A DNA stretch of 64,000 bases from Rallus limicola (taxonomy: Eukaryota; Chordata; Aves; Gruiformes; Rallidae), in assembly GCA_022605955.1 (NCBI GenBank), contig JAKCOZ010000003.1:51088179-51152178 (forward strand), in the 5' to 3' direction. The notes beneath the pieces are model-generated. The model made no database searches. It had not been told where the DNA came from and saw only the letters and a program-made list of their open reading frames with translations. Shown here piece after piece: positions 48,701 through 62,459 of the stretch. The stretch's first letter is position 1, and every line of letters starts with the position of its first letter. Made by a program: the position numbers and the translations under genes.

Positions 48701-51700
48701 GTAGCCAATTGCTTGACCAAAAGAATAGGAATCATGAAATGTAAGGCTGTGCCTGAAATCCTGTGTCTGCTCTGGGCTGAGTGATCTCCTGTAGCCTTGA
48801 AATAGCCACAAAGTACCTCCATCCTGGAAGATGGTCCCCATTCCCTCTGAGGTGAAAGGAGGCTGTTAACCAGCTTGTCAGCAATGCTAGCACAGGAGGT
48901 TTTATCCTGCATAGACACAGGTAATGTTTGTTGCATGCTGACTTTAGTTATACAGTAAAACCTTAGTGGCTTTCTGCTTTGCCAGGTGGCATGAGGACAG
49001 TTATGTTCCCTTGTGTCAGGAAGACATCAGAAAAGTCGTCTTGCTATTGTTAACTACTGAAGAGAGAAACTGAAATTTGAAATGGGCTTTATTTCCTACA
49101 CAATTTCTGATGTTGCTCTCCAACAGAAATAAAAGAGATGGCCCAGAGTCAAGTTCCATGTGAGACACCCACCAGATGTTGCCTGAGCTGATGGACACCT
49201 CTTGTGCTGCAAAGCAAGGCTGGCTGGGCCACACGTGGAGCAGCACAAGCTGCACGCATTGCATTGCTGAGCTGCAAAAGATCTGTTGGTACTGGGGTCA
49301 AGGGCTTAGGTTGGGGTTTTTTGCTTTGTTCAGTAGTAAAGATAACAGTAAAAATGAAGACATGCTGTGGCCAGTTTTGCTCTTTTAGCTCATATTCTTG
49401 AAAGAAGAGCAGGACAGGGTATTTTTAAAAATGAGTGCCTGGTGTTGCATTCCTAAAACCTTATTGAAGCTGCGAAATTTTGAGAGGCTGGCGAGAGATA
49501 GACGTCCCATGTGGCATACCCAGATGTTCTGAAGCTATTCACAGACTTACGAAATCAAGCTGCAGGCGCTGGTTTGTGACAAGTGCATACGCACTGCCTG
49601 GGGCCTCAGAAGACCCAGCACGGGCCACAGAGCAAGGTTGCTGTGCTGTGAGCATGCTTACAGACGCACCTGGCTGAGTGCTTTGGGCTGGCTGCACTAC
49701 ATCGTTAGAGGTGTGTTAATTTGCCTACCCAAGGTCATTCTTTATATGTGCTTGGACATGAGGGAAAGGCAGTATCTCCTCAGGAGAGCACGTTCCTGCT
49801 TATGGAAGGCCCCCAGATACCTTATCCTTGAGCAGCTGTTAGGAAGTGGGGTGCAATGCTAGAGTTTCTAACTCTCCAAGATGATGTTTTCTATCTTCCT
49901 AACAATAGGGAGTTGGGTAGCTTTTTGGCCTGCCTCAACTTTTTTCTTATGGTTAGAATTGTCTCTGGTCCCATTTTCCATCCTGCAGCGGTGGGTTGCA
50001 GAGTTGAGCTCACTCTTGGGGTTAATCACTCATTGGGCTCCTCACGCTGGCACTCCTCCAGCTTCTTCAGCCTGGGTGGAGTGCTGGGACCAGACCCTCA
50101 TAGAGGACATCACAGAGGACAGGACTGCATGCCACCTTCCTGCTGCCTGTGCTTGCAACTGATCACCTGAGTTCACCATAGCTTAAAGCACATCTTTTCC
50201 TGGTGTCAAACATTTAACCTGTAAATCTTCTGGCTTGCAGTTTAATACTTCAGGATCTTCTTTGGGTGCAAACAGGCACAGAGATATAGCAGGCACATAA
50301 TAAGATTTCTGGAAGAGCCTTTGTTTTTCATTTTACAGCTCAAGATGCACAGATCTGTACAAAACCCAACTAACCCTTGCACTGAACTGCCTCAGTTTTC
50401 TCCTGAACTTGAAGAGTCCCTTCTGTTGGGTGTAAACCCACAGTTTGACTGTTGATTTTGGTGGATCACACTGCTAAGTCACCCACCCTCACTTCGCTAG
50501 TACATACTGCCTGCTTGACCTTCCTTAGTTAAAGTCAGGAACCTTTTCTGTGACACTTTATATCTCACCATTCCAGCATCTTTTCTGACGTCTTTTTCTC
50601 TGGTAGTTAGGAACTTTCTGTCTCCAGCCTTCTGCTTGAAAATAAGATAAAAATGGATTTTTTTGAGCAAGAAACACCTGTTGTTGAGACAGTTTTAATC
50701 CTAGTAGATCACCATTCTCATCTACCCATCTGTGATTTTCTCTAGTCTAGTTTTATATGTTAAAAGTCCCAACATATTCAAAATAACAGCAATTCAAAAA
50801 TACTCTTGTTCAAAGGTATTATCTGCTCCTCCACCGTTATCCTCCCCCTCCTATCCCCTCATTCTCTTGTCTTCCACTCACCCTAGTAGGCAGAGCAAGT
50901 GCATCAGGGCCAATCACAAAGCAATGGCATGGGGAGGGTAGATGGAGAGGACACTACATTGGTAGCCAGGTGAAATTAGGGTGTTTCATTTTTGCAAGTG
51001 ATTCGATGACAGGAGATGGTTCTAGAAAGAGAAACTCCATAAGAGAGGGCAGTGAGCTACTCAGACAGCCCCCTCAGCAGAAACCTGCTTGGAGATGTGG
51101 GATCCCAAGCAAAAAGCTAGGAAGCAGTTGGTGTTGGGTGAGAGTGAGGCATTGATCAAGTGATGATTACTCTGCAGATGAGATGCAAATATACCAGAAG
51201 GACTGGGGGACCTGACTGAAACACAGTGGAACAAGAGAGAATGGGCGTTAAAGGAGTTTGCAGGTGGACTCCTGCAAGTGGGAACTGAGAGGGCCACACA
51301 GTGTGACCTGTTTAACACATCCCTTGAAGATTAGTAATCACGTGGAGGGAAGATAAACTCAGGAGTTCCAGTAGGGCTCAAAATAGTGCAAGGAGGGATG
51401 TGTGTCCAGAAAAAAGCAATGCCTGGGCAGTGATGTATCATAACTTGTGTGAAATACTACCCACCGCAACTGAGATGGCTCATCTGCACTAAGATTACGT
51501 GACCAACTAATAACAGCATACAAACAGGCAGAGTGGCACTGCTTAGACAGTGAAAAGTCAAAAGAAAAAGCTTTGCCCCATTTTGAAAGGTCGGCATGCA
51601 GGCTGAGACAAGTGTGCTTTTGGTAGTGAAACTTCAGGCTCCGAGGGCAGGTTCCAGTGAATTCTGTGGGATACAGACAGAACTACAACTCACCAGTGAC

Positions 51701-51878
51701 ACTGAGAGGATATTAGTGGAATTAATTATAGCAAATGTGATCCCACTGTCCAGTGTTTTTTCAAAAGTGAAGTAATTCTCGTCCAGTTTTATTGAGTGAA
51801 AGGAAATAACCAGACACAGGAGGAGGGTAAGACCATTTCATCACAACTGAGATGTTCATGAATATAGTCTCTTGAATA
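45736..51878. other. Intergenic region, RAB3C-proximal
   Basis: No gene was recognised. A 14-base A-run lies at about 46179-46192. The open frame at 46162-46665 (plus) has a low-complexity, Ser/Pro/Leu-rich translation without domain features and is not supported. The rest is unique sequence without recognised repeats. Confidence 0.65.
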
Positions 51879-51884
51879 TTTATT
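51879..51884 (-). terminator. Candidate distal RAB3C poly(A) signal
   Basis: AATAAA on the minus strand in the context gattacAATAAAtattc. It is the candidate furthest from the stop codon that still lies in the AT-rich block; use is unproven. Confidence 0.3.
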
Positions 51885-54800
51885 GTAATCGCAAAAGGAA
51901 AAGAGAACTTCTAACAAAAAAGTAAACAAAATCCACTTGGCATACAGAAGTCACATACAAACAGAATACCCAATGGAATACACATGGTCTCTACGTCCAC
52001 ATAGAATTAAAACTCTGCACATGGATAAAACTTGTACTTCACATTCAGACAAGAGCTCCTGTAGATGTATGCAGAAGATTCACAAAATTTGTCACCCAGC
52101 AGCATTTTAAACTAACGTGTTTTTTAGAACCGCGGTAACTATATTGCAGTAAGAGTTGGGGGAAGAGGGACAGATCAAGCCTCACCCCCTCACACATGTA
52201 TCCTAAGCAAGTACTTCAACTTTTCTTCAAGAACAATTCAGCAAGGAAGTTAGCTTGAGGGAGCTAGAACAGCTACATATTTTCAAGGTAAGCCTTTGTC
52301 TTTGTGCACATAATCGGATGTCTAGGAGGAATAATGAAGATACTAGGTAAAATTAATCTGCCAGCCCTTGAACAGTCAGGTCACTTAGCAAGAAAAAGTT
52401 TAGGTGAAGCATCTTCAGTCCTGTAGTTGTCAGTACATCTGTATTTAAATGGTACCTCATTTTATGACTGTTACTTTGTCAGCTGCTCAGCTACAGATAC
52501 CAAAAATTTCCTTTTTTTATTAAAGCATTCTCAAATTTCTCTTCACATACATTTTCATTTCACTCTGGTCTGTATTATTTTGCAGAAGTCTTCATGGCAG
52601 AAGGTATAAAAGCAGGGAGATTTTTAAGGGCTGCTCAGGTCATCGCAAATACCGTCCTGTGATATTAAATGCAATCAGGCTACTTTGCTTTCTCAGAGAA
52701 ACTGTTTAAAGACAGGAAAGGAAACCCATGGTACTGCTTTCCAGCAGGCCTTAGAGTCTGGTTCTTTTCCTGATCAAGTTAATTAAAAACCAAAACAATC
52801 CCTACGTAAATCAAACTTGTACATTGATACAAAAATGCATCAGGTCAAACTAAAAATCATGTACTTTTTAATGTGGTACTAATGAAAATAATTTGTTATG
52901 AAAATTGTTCAGCACAACCAGTTCTCCCCTTGGCTCAGATTCAGTGGCCTGTGTCTAGAAAATCCCCAAGGCAGATGATGTATTTCTTTGAAGCAAGTTT
53001 AAACAGAATGAACTTGTCCTCTGCAGAGACTGTAGGCACACCTGGGAACTCGTGGCAGAGCAGTGATTCAGGTTAGAGGGTCCAAAATGTACCCAAGGGT
53101 TTGGCTGAATAATCATGGCCTTGTTCATGTTCTTTGAGAACTATTAGAAATATGTAAGGATAACAAGAAAGGAAGAATAAATGATTGGATGTCTCCTTTT
53201 AAATTATGGTTAGATTCTGGGCTGCATTTTGTTTCCATTTATACCTCAAGCTTTCCTGCTAACAGTGGGTTGTTCAATATTGAAGGTCATGTAACAATTG
53301 AGTGAAGAGTTTGGGTCAATATATTTAAGGGTATATCTTGCACCTTTAGGATCTAGAAAAGTTAAGAAATTTAACTGGCAGAAATGAGTAATTAAGAACA
53401 TCAACCACTGTGCTGGACCACTTTGTGAACTTCAGGCTGTTACCAAAAATGTTAACTGAGGGCACCAACTGAAGTTTGCCAAGTCATCTGCAAGAACACT
53501 GGGTACTCCTACTTAGTATTTCAGGAAAGTATTAGAAGTTAACTATTTCATATTAAAGAAAACCATGCCCATGTGGAATTATGAAATACAGGCAGAGTAT
53601 GTAAATGATTCTTTAAGAATTAATAACTCACCATAACTGCTGACCTCTAGGAGGTTCCTTTAATGCTTCTAGAGAACATGCTTTAAAAATACAGGCAGGA
53701 AGTTTAGAAATAGCTACAACTATCTTCTGACTGATGGCATTGTCCTGCTAGAGTTCGTTGTTGTTTTTAAAGGGACACTCACAATTCTAAAAGTAAAATT
53801 GACATGCACTTGCAAAAAACGTACAGATACCTTTTACCATTGTCTTATATATGATAAATAGTTTAAATGACTTAATATTCTTATGCTACACTGGTAAAGT
53901 TTTTGCTATATAAACTTTACTACAAGACACATACATCTACTGAAAATCTTAAGCCATGCAGGCATCATCAACAACTTACCACACACACATGACACTTCTC
54001 CCTTTCACACAAGTTTATATACACTGAGTAATTAAATATTGCACTTATTGGCCCATGATTCCTCAGTTTTGAGGTATTCAAAAATAGAAAACTTACCTAT
54101 TTTTATAACATATTTTCATGCAACATTTAAGACAATTCAGTTCCACAAACAGTAGTATATAGGTTATATATTCTGACAGTCCAACCGAGCCACAACACGT
54201 TTGACATTATTGACAAAATATTAAACAGGAATTACAGCACAAACATTTCATTCAACACTAGTTGCAGGTACATGTCAGAATTACTCAAGGAAATTTATCA
54301 CAAGTAGTAAGCAATCCCTGTCTTTCATTTCTTCATGTTTTGCATGATCCTGAAGTTCTTGGAAGATTAGGACTTTTTTCTTCCACCCCCCCAAAATCAA
54401 ATACCAGTTGCCTTAGTCTACAAATGACATGCCATCTACATCTGCTGGAGCCATGGATAATAAACCTATGGACTGCAAATGTAACCCAGCTGATTTCTGT
54501 TGCTAATGAGAATTTATGGATAAATCCCACTGTAGCATTCAGGAGAGGCTGTACTGAACAGCAACAAGTAACAGTGGGAACTGAATTATTGTCAAAGATA
54601 CACTGCTATGTATATGTGTATACTATGCATGTTTAGTTACAACTTCTGCTTCCATGAAGATCCATGGATAAACAGAAAGGAAAAAAAAAAAAAAAGAAAC
54701 AGGAAAAGAGAAGCTTAAATTGAAAAGGTAAACTATATTTACACTGGTAAGAAATAATACAAATATAAAGAAAATCTATATAAAGAAAAATGGTAGAAAT

Positions 54801-55665
54801 AATGCAAATAATTGAATTGAGTTGCCTCTTTAAATGTGACCTGACAGATTATGGATTTGGGAGAATCTGGTGTTGGAGTGTGCTGAAGAGGCTGTGTGTA
54901 TGGATTGGACAGTGTAAACCAACACAACTCACTCCCCTGTTGGCTCAGGAGATGTTGCTTTACACCCCCGAGGGTTTATCTCTGAGGATTTACATACTCA
55001 TAGACTCACACTGCTGAATCTGCCAGCCTCAAGAAGAACCAGGCTCATACATGGTGTATCTGTCTATATAAAACAGACTAAGGATGAATCTGCTCACCAG
55101 CAGAAATTTAGTCGATACCCTTAAAAATGTAAGTAATAAAACTTCCCTCTTGCAAACAAATATAGAAAGAGTAGGGGTAGGGGTTGGATTTTGGGAGGGG
55201 GTCTTCTTTTGGAATGCAAATGCAGCATCATTGATCTGCTATTGAAGAAACAAAGGTAATCATCCCCAGGTGTAGAATTTGTATCACCATTTTTGTCCTA
55301 AAAATAATGATTAAACTCAAAGATTTTTCAAAGTTAATATCAAACTCCAGCAGATTTTGTGCATCCTGAAATAGCACTTAATTCCTAAAATAAAGAAGGT
55401 GCAGGTGGTACAGCTGAATGTGCAGAGCTGAGCAGACTGGGAAGAAATCTTAATTTTTCAGACTGGTGCTCTGGAAAGGCCACATAGATGTAGTTGCTCA
55501 GGTAGTTTCTCTAGGCATTACATTAAGTATAAGCACAAAGGAACAAACAGTTCCAGGTAACAGTCACCTACACAGCTGTTCAGAGATAAAGAGTATTTTT
55601 TGACAGAAAATCAGGCTAGCTCATATGTATTCCAAACACCAAACAAACAGGCCTAAATAAACAAA

Positions 55666-55684
55666 CCAACAACAACAACAACAA
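55666..55684 (+). repeat. Short CAA microsatellite
   Basis: CAACAACAACAACAACAA lies in the probable RAB3C 3' UTR; on the transcript strand it reads TTG repeats. Confidence 0.85.
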
Positions 55685-55728
55685 TGGAAAGATACAGTAT
55701 AAAGTTAGTTGCACTATAAGGACCGAAT

Positions 55729-55790
55729 GCTTGTGAACATGAACTCTTATCAGAATCACGCTTGTGAACATGAACCCTTATCAGAATCAA
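55729..55790 (+). repeat. 31-bp direct tandem duplication
   Basis: GCTTGTGAACATGAAC followed by TCTTATCAGAATCA occurs at 55729-55758 and again at 55760-55789 with a single internal difference. The near identity indicates a recent duplication in the probable RAB3C 3' UTR. Confidence 0.92.
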
Positions 55791-57019
55791 AAACATGCAT
55801 CTGAAGGTTCAACCCAACAGTGCTCGCTAGCTGTTTGGCAGGTCACGCCAAGAGGCACAGCAGGAACTAGTCACATCCCCTGATCCTGTGTGCTCCCAAG
55901 GCATTTTCTGAGCCCTAGCTTCATCATGCAGCAAGCGAGACACTGTTGGAGCATGATAAGGCTGGTGCATTACCCATGCACAGGATTAGCTTGTTGCTAA
56001 AAGCTTTATTACAGATCATAACTTGGAAGATGAGTTGTGTAGTATTATTTCAGCTGGCACTATGGAGCTCAAGACCCTCTGCCCAAAGACATCTAATCTC
56101 TAAGAAATTTAACACACTCTGTGTGTCAACTGCTGTGGCTCATCAGGTGGTCTGAATCTAAACCCACTGAAGGGGTTATCTGTGGCTGGACCAATAAGGC
56201 TCCATGGCATTCAGTCCTATTTCTGTTCTGACAGTGACAACGAATTAATTGAAAGCATGTGAGCACTTTTCCACCAAGAATTGTGATGAGGCTGAAAATG
56301 ATTTTAGATCTCTTGTACCTGGTGTCAAGTTAATGACATGATCACTAAAATAAAGCTCTTTTTACCCTGGTACTTTCTCTTGATGGAACTGTGCTACAAC
56401 AGTGGATAGGCCATGGATCTAACAAATTCCTGCTTGTCTCATCCAACAACAACTAATCAGTCACTGTTGGGTATATGTGAAGAATAAGCCATCAATTGTT
56501 TAAATTTTGGCCCTTGCTCAGGTTAGGATGAGTTTTCCAAAACTGTTCAGCCTAACTCTACCCACATTTAAGAAAGTTGTAGTTCTATCACAGAAGTCAA
56601 TAGCAGCTGAACTAGATTGACTCAGGCTGTTTTGGGATATTTTACCCTGCATACAGGCCAAGGCATAATTTTAAATAGAATGAAAATCCCAATCCTGCTA
56701 GTTCCCCCAGAATTCAAGCTAGATGTTTCGAATGTTTGGGAAAAGGATAGTAAGTTAGTCCACAAAAGCTTTTCCATGTTTCATGTTTCTCTACAATGGC
56801 CATGTTCAAGCTGAGAGAGGTACTGAGATAAAGCTGACCACACTTAGAGCAGGAAACTGTATCCTGCTGTGAAACGTGGCTGCAAAAGTCAACCTGTGAT
56901 GGAAAGAATGAAAGCCTACTTTTCCAGCAGTAGGCAACACTGACTGTTAAGAAAAGGTCTCCCTGAACTTCCATATATTTTCAATTCCAGAGGAAGAGCT
57001 GAGAGGATAAATTGTATTA

Positions 57020-57140
57020 GATGGGACATCAGCAGGTCATCCATCCCAACCTCCTGCTCAAAACTGTGTCAACTAAGAGGTCTGAGCAGTCTGCCCAGGG
57101 CTTTAGCCAGTCTGGTCTTGAAAACCTCCAAGGACTTGTG
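57020..57140 (-). mobile_element. Old CR1 LINE 3'-end fragment
   Basis: AGGTCATCCATCCCAACCTC, CTGCTCAAAACTGTGTCAAC and GTCTGCCCAGGGCTTTAGCC follow the reverse complement of the CR1 3' untranslated consensus, in the same minus-strand orientation as the other two copies. The 8-base terminal repeats are missing and divergence is high, so this is older than the copies at 34.7 and 43.0 kb. Confidence 0.75.
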
Positions 57141-59973
57141 AACATTTAAAAAATTAGTCTGACTAATTCTGAACTCTGAGGCAATGTCTGAGTGTCAATA
57201 CAAAGTTCCTAGGGGTTTCTAAATACTGACTGGTTCTGCTGCTGTACTGAAGATGAGCCTTTTCCTTACAAAGCATGGCTGGCAGCCTAATGAATGATGT
57301 TACTGTGGCAGCTGCTTCCTCCATCCTCCCAGAAGGTCGGACATGTAGGAGGCCTGGGATGTAGTCTCAGAAACATGAGGGAAAGGTTCTCCCTCTTTTA
57401 TTTTTGCCATTTCTTTTCTGTCCAGTCTTGAGGCAAAATGATAAGCAATTAACCCTATGTAAGTAAAGAACTACTTATCTATCACTCCATTTATTTAAAA
57501 AGATATATGCTAACAATATATTGCCAACAGTGATTAGAGTCTATATGGTCATACAGAGGTGGGGAGGCTCTGGAATTCACTGCAATGGAATACAAGCAAG
57601 GTGTGGCTGCTGCAAGGGGCATCTTGGCCATTTTGTTTCCTTGCTACAGTGTGCACAGGAGTACCATTTTGTGGCAAGTATCCCAGAGCGAAACTGAAAG
57701 AGCACCTGTAGACATGCTGCATGACCCAGGATATGACCAAGCTCCTTGCCTGAGATGGTTGAGAAAACCCACACCTTTTCTAAAGGACTGACAGCTTCAG
57801 GGCTGAAGCTGAGTGCTGTCTCATGGCTTCCCTGCTCCCTTTTCTTCAGCAGGAATTACTCCACATAACAAGAAAATGGATGGAAAACCTCACACCCTCT
57901 CACACGAAGCTCCCTCAGCTTTTTATCACTTATTTTTCCAAAGTAGCTGATACCTAGTGGGTGCAGAAGTTATCAATGAAAGTTCCTCACTGCAGTCATC
58001 AACAAGCTGCCTTAGATGGGGAAAACAAAGCAGCATCACTGTAGAGAGGCAGGGGTACGTTTGGGACAGCACATGCCTCTTTCACCTGGCTGGTCATCAG
58101 CTCCAAAGAGAACAATGCTTTCTCTACATGGAAGTAAACAAATGAAGTTCAGGCTTCACATCTACTACGAAAACAAGTGCTTAAGTAAACTAGTTAATGG
58201 GATAGGCAGGGCTTAAAACCCCAGACTGAAGAAAGAACACCTATTCATTAAAGTTAGGCAGAAAATGTAGTGCCCAGATGGAATATGCCTTTTTTTGTGT
58301 GTCTATATGTCCATTTGAAAGTCACGGTGCCTTGTGATCAGCCATATGCACGATAGTTAATCAGTTAAAAAAAAAGGAAAAAGTTACCATTTCCTCTCAG
58401 TGTTTTTCAGGAAGTAAAGTACCTTCAAAAAAAAGTAATGTGTGCAGATGGATTTTTTTGCAGTTGTGAGGTTTGCAGTACTTTGTGTTACTTTCTTTTT
58501 TTAATTTGTGTGTGCATTTTTCCCATTGCAGACAGTTTAAGAAATGTCAGCCTTGCCCTAAATTTTATCTAATTGGAAAAATAAAACAGTTAACACTTCT
58601 TCAATTATGCCATTTAGTTAAAAAATGTTACTGTGACGCAAGTAAAGCAGTTGTACAAAGTACTCCAGGGCACAGATGTAAGAAACCGCCACCAATTACT
58701 AGAGAAGTACTTTTAAAAGCTGTGAAATACATCTATTTTTAACATTCTATTTAAAAAAGAATCTGTGTACTTTATTCTGCTATCTTCACAGCCTTTTGCT
58801 GGTCTTGTGAATGTATTCAGGTTAATTCTAGAAATGTTGACAAGTTTTTATTATTCCTAAAGTTTTAAAAATCTTGTGAAAATATGATTGCCTTATCAAA
58901 ATAGATATCCTCATGAAAGGAAAAATCAGGCCAAACTCCAGTTCACTGACATCAGCTGCACTTCTGCAATAGGTCTGAGTAAAATACAGGTGTCTGTAGC
59001 CAGTGTGGTGATGATTGCCTCAGTGACTGAGTGGGTGAGGAAATTCCTGAAAACTGAAGTATGCAGGTTTGCCAGCAACATAAGACAGCTTTTGGCCATA
59101 AACAGCTGAGGATAATGGATATGGGTCTCTGAGGAGTAATAGAGAACTTTGTGTTTAATATCTCATGCAAGTAGAAATGAGAAGAGCTAGTCAGCCCTCT
59201 ACTACTGGGGTAGCTACTACTGGGATCTCTGTAATGACAGAGTGAGAAATTAAGACCAGTGTCAGAGAGGTACTAGACAGACATGCAGCTCTCATGCAAA
59301 TGTGGACATACTAGCTATCCAATTAAGATGAAGTGACTTACAATTCTGAGGGTCTGGACTGAATATCCACATTCACAGGGAAACTCACAGGGAAGTTTGG
59401 TGGCTCTGGGACCAGGAACTAATTCCTGCAATTTCCAATCAGCCATGATGTGTAGTATAATGAGTGTAGATTTGCCAAGGCAATACACTCTCCCAAGTGT
59501 CCCTTATACAGATGATCTGGACAAAATGAGGGACTGACTCAATACAGGAACATTTCAGTTGATTTTCAGTCATGGGAAAAAATATGTGCCACCGGGCAAC
59601 TTACTTTGATACACCTTGGCCACTACCCTAAGGATTCAACCACGTACGTTGGAACTGATTAAGAAAGAGATAAATCTAGGCAAATTTGGTCTGAGGACAT
59701 GGCACCAGCTGAAGTAAGTGTAATGTAAAACAGTAGAAAGAAAAGAGAAAATTATAGCTATCCTGCATGCAAAAGCCAGATGCTAAATGGATCACACTTT
59801 CAAACTAATAATGTCTTCATCCCCATTTATATAGTCAAACAGATGCTGATGTAAAATAAAAGACTTTTCTCCCTAATAGACTAATAAGACAGTATAAATA
59901 AAGGCATATAGACCATTCATAAATACTCTGCTGGCAACAGAACACACTGGAGCTGCCTTTGCCGATAGCTGCA

Positions 59974-60161
59974 TTAGCAGCCGCAGTTGGGCTGCTGTGG
60001 AGGAGGGGTGTCCTTTAGCCTTGTGTTCTGCTTGCTGGCAGCAATGGTGGGATCCGTCTCCAGGCTTTCCGACATTTTGTCACAGATGATATCCACCAGT
60101 CGCTCAAACGTCTGCTTGACGTTAATGTTGTCCTTGGCACTTGTTTCAAAAAATTCAAATC
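59974..60161 (-). CDS. RAB3C: RAB3C last coding exon (C-terminal 61 residues)
   Basis: Read on the minus strand, acceptor ttttattttcttag is followed by [20 protein letters not shown], then [20 protein letters not shown] and [21 protein letters not shown], then TAA. ETSAKD is the G5 guanine-base motif of Rab GTPases, and the final C-G-C is the Rab3-type CXC site for double geranylgeranylation that anchors the protein to synaptic vesicles. SESLETDP and KQNTRLK fit RAB3C, not RAB3A or RAB3B, and RAB3C is the known neighbour of PDE4D. From memory the mammalian end is CAC. The first two bases complete a Gly codon split by the intron. Earlier exons (P-loop, switches, NKxD) lie beyond the window on the high-coordinate side. 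Confidence 0.97.
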
Positions 60162-62459
60162 CTAAGAAAATAAAACAGCATGTTTATGTTCAATGCGCAC
60201 TCCAGTATCTCCAATAGATATACAAACATCCTGTGGGTAGGGAAGAGGGAAGAGTGTAGAGGCGCTCAGAAAGCAAGCATGTGAGAGCACACGCACAAAA
60301 GAGTGATTTTGGAAGAGCAGATAAAATAGTAGCACAATCAGAGTAAGTACACTAATGTTATTTGCTTTTTACCAAGCCACAAAAAATCAGGAGTGTCCCA
60401 GATAAATTCACTTAGACAAATTCTACTTTAAAACAGTTTAATCTAAAAGTTGATACCACTTGGAGAATATTACTATTTTAGAAATGCCCTATATATCCAG
60501 CCATTGGAAAGGAATCATCTACTGCTCCATCTGTAACTATTATGTTCCTCTGAGCCTTATTCAGCTGGAAACAGCCACTTCCAATCGTGTCAAACAGACA
60601 ACTGTGTGTGGAAATAAATGGGTAGAAAACAGTCAACTGCATGTTGAAATAAACGGGTAAACAAACAAGCACAAGTGCTCTCTATTTAAGTTAGAGGTGA
60701 ATCCATGGGACCAAACAGTCTCTCAGCTCCACAAACCAAGCTGATAAAAAATACAGAAGTGCACATAAGGACAAAACTTCCTTAATTAATTTATATAGAA
60801 GGACTTTTATCCATTTTTCCATTCCCAGTGACACCTTCCCCCCCAGGCAAAAGTCAGAGCTGTCCTTAACACAGAAGGGACACTGGAAGCCTTTATGGAG
60901 CAGAGCCAGCTTTCCTAAGGCTTCTTCTCTTCTCCCACTTGCCCATTTTTCATCTACTGTGCCTGCCTCCTTCATCTGCTCCACGTTTGCAGCGTGCTGG
61001 TTAGTTTGCAATCCAGGAGGTTTCTGCCAGCTCTGGGTCCTCCCATGCTCTTGCTTCCTTTGCAAAAAAATTGTCTTTTAAAATTTTTTTTTTGTTTTCT
61101 AAGCCTTTTCCCCCATGTTCTATCTCTTCCCACAGTTACCAAATTGCTCACCTGAGGATTCCCTGGTAATTTAAAACTTCCACCTACTTCTGTCTTTGCA
61201 CTGCGTAAGAGCTCAATATTAAAGTAGTTTACAAAACATCTAATCTACTAGTAATTTTACAGATGGGACTTAGCCTTTGCACAGCTCTTTTGATTCTTTT
61301 GGATTATACCTGAATAACAATGTGCAAGTATGACCTTTTCTAATTATGAGAAAAATCACAGAAAGAATATGTTAATCACTTGAAACTCTTGAAAAAAAAG
61401 CAGAAAACAGCTTTTTTTACGTTGGGTTTTTCTTTATGTTGTGTGCATTTTCTAGTGAATGGGATAATTATATTGGGTTAAAAATATTTTGAAACACTAG
61501 TTGAAAATTAAATGCAACTACATTGATCACATTACTATGATGTATTTAATGTGACATCTAATCAGGATGTGTAGAGTTAGTCCTATAAATGCTTACCATA
61601 TAGCTTTTGTATGTTTACTAGCCTAGAAATACAGCAAGTAATTATATTTAGTCTGTCATGGTTTCCAAGAGTTCACTGAGAACCAATGCAAAAACTTAAC
61701 TCTCTGCTCTGAATTTTCTTTGCATTTTTAATTTACATAAGGTGCCTTGTGCTGAGATGTCACAACATGCTGAACTGTTTAAATGCATAGGAACTAACCA
61801 CAGGCAAGTTCAGTGTTCGTAGGTAGTTTAAATAACAAGAGGTAAAAATATTGTACAGGGATTTGGTCATGCTACTTCTATTAATATCAGCAAACAGTGA
61901 AAGAATAACCTCACAGGTTACATTGACATGAAAATTTTTCCTTTCCACATTTATCTGGAAACAAGGAAAACTGTGCATAATAAAAGACCGTAGACAGAAA
62001 TAATATACTGGAGGGAGGTTTGAATCTATATGTCATTGTTTAATTTAGCCTGGCTTTCATGTCTCCTTTGTTCTAAATTAGAAGGAACATGAGGAAAGTC
62101 AGTGTAGCCTCACTTGCTGGTGGCGTCAGCCCTCCTACAGAGCTCCATGCAGGAGAAGACTCCAGCTTGCTTGGAGCCTGCTTGGGGGAAGAAAGATCCT
62201 CTGCATTTTCAGTGCTCTATGTTGAAACCTATCTGCATAGTAGCACAGTCACATCCTTCCAGAACTGTTAGCATCTGCTCCATGGAAATCAGGAGGAAAG
62301 CAGCTGTTCTAAAGAGGAATAAGAAGGATCACAGGGCAGAAGGGTTGAGGGACAATGAGGAACTGTACACCAAAGTCTTGGAGAAGATTTTGGAAGCAGA
62401 ATGAATCTTAAGGATATTTCTGAGGGGAGCAGTTTTTACAGATAAGAATAACCGTATAT
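60162..62459 (-). other. RAB3C last intron (part)
   Basis: Intron sequence upstream of the final RAB3C exon. No further RAB3C exon was recognised up to the window end. Open frames at 60691-61065 and 62114-62404 have no family features. Confidence 0.8.

Larger units (their letters stand above)
51879..59973 (-). other. RAB3C: Probable RAB3C 3' untranslated region (extent inferred)
   Basis: Downstream of the RAB3C stop on the minus strand there is 8 kb of AT-rich, CpG-poor unique sequence with no coding features. On the minus strand a clear AATAAA lies at 51884-51879 (TTTATT on the plus strand). Near this point composition changes toward the less AT-rich intergenic DNA. Other candidate signals occur closer to the stop codon, so the UTR may be shorter or have several ends. 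It contains a CR1 fragment (57020-57140) and a 31-bp tandem duplication (55729-55790). Confidence 0.4.

Noticed and set aside
62089..62404. Overlapping 60- and 96-codon frames before the retrovirus
   Set aside because: No domain features and both lie in RAB3C intron antisense to the gene.
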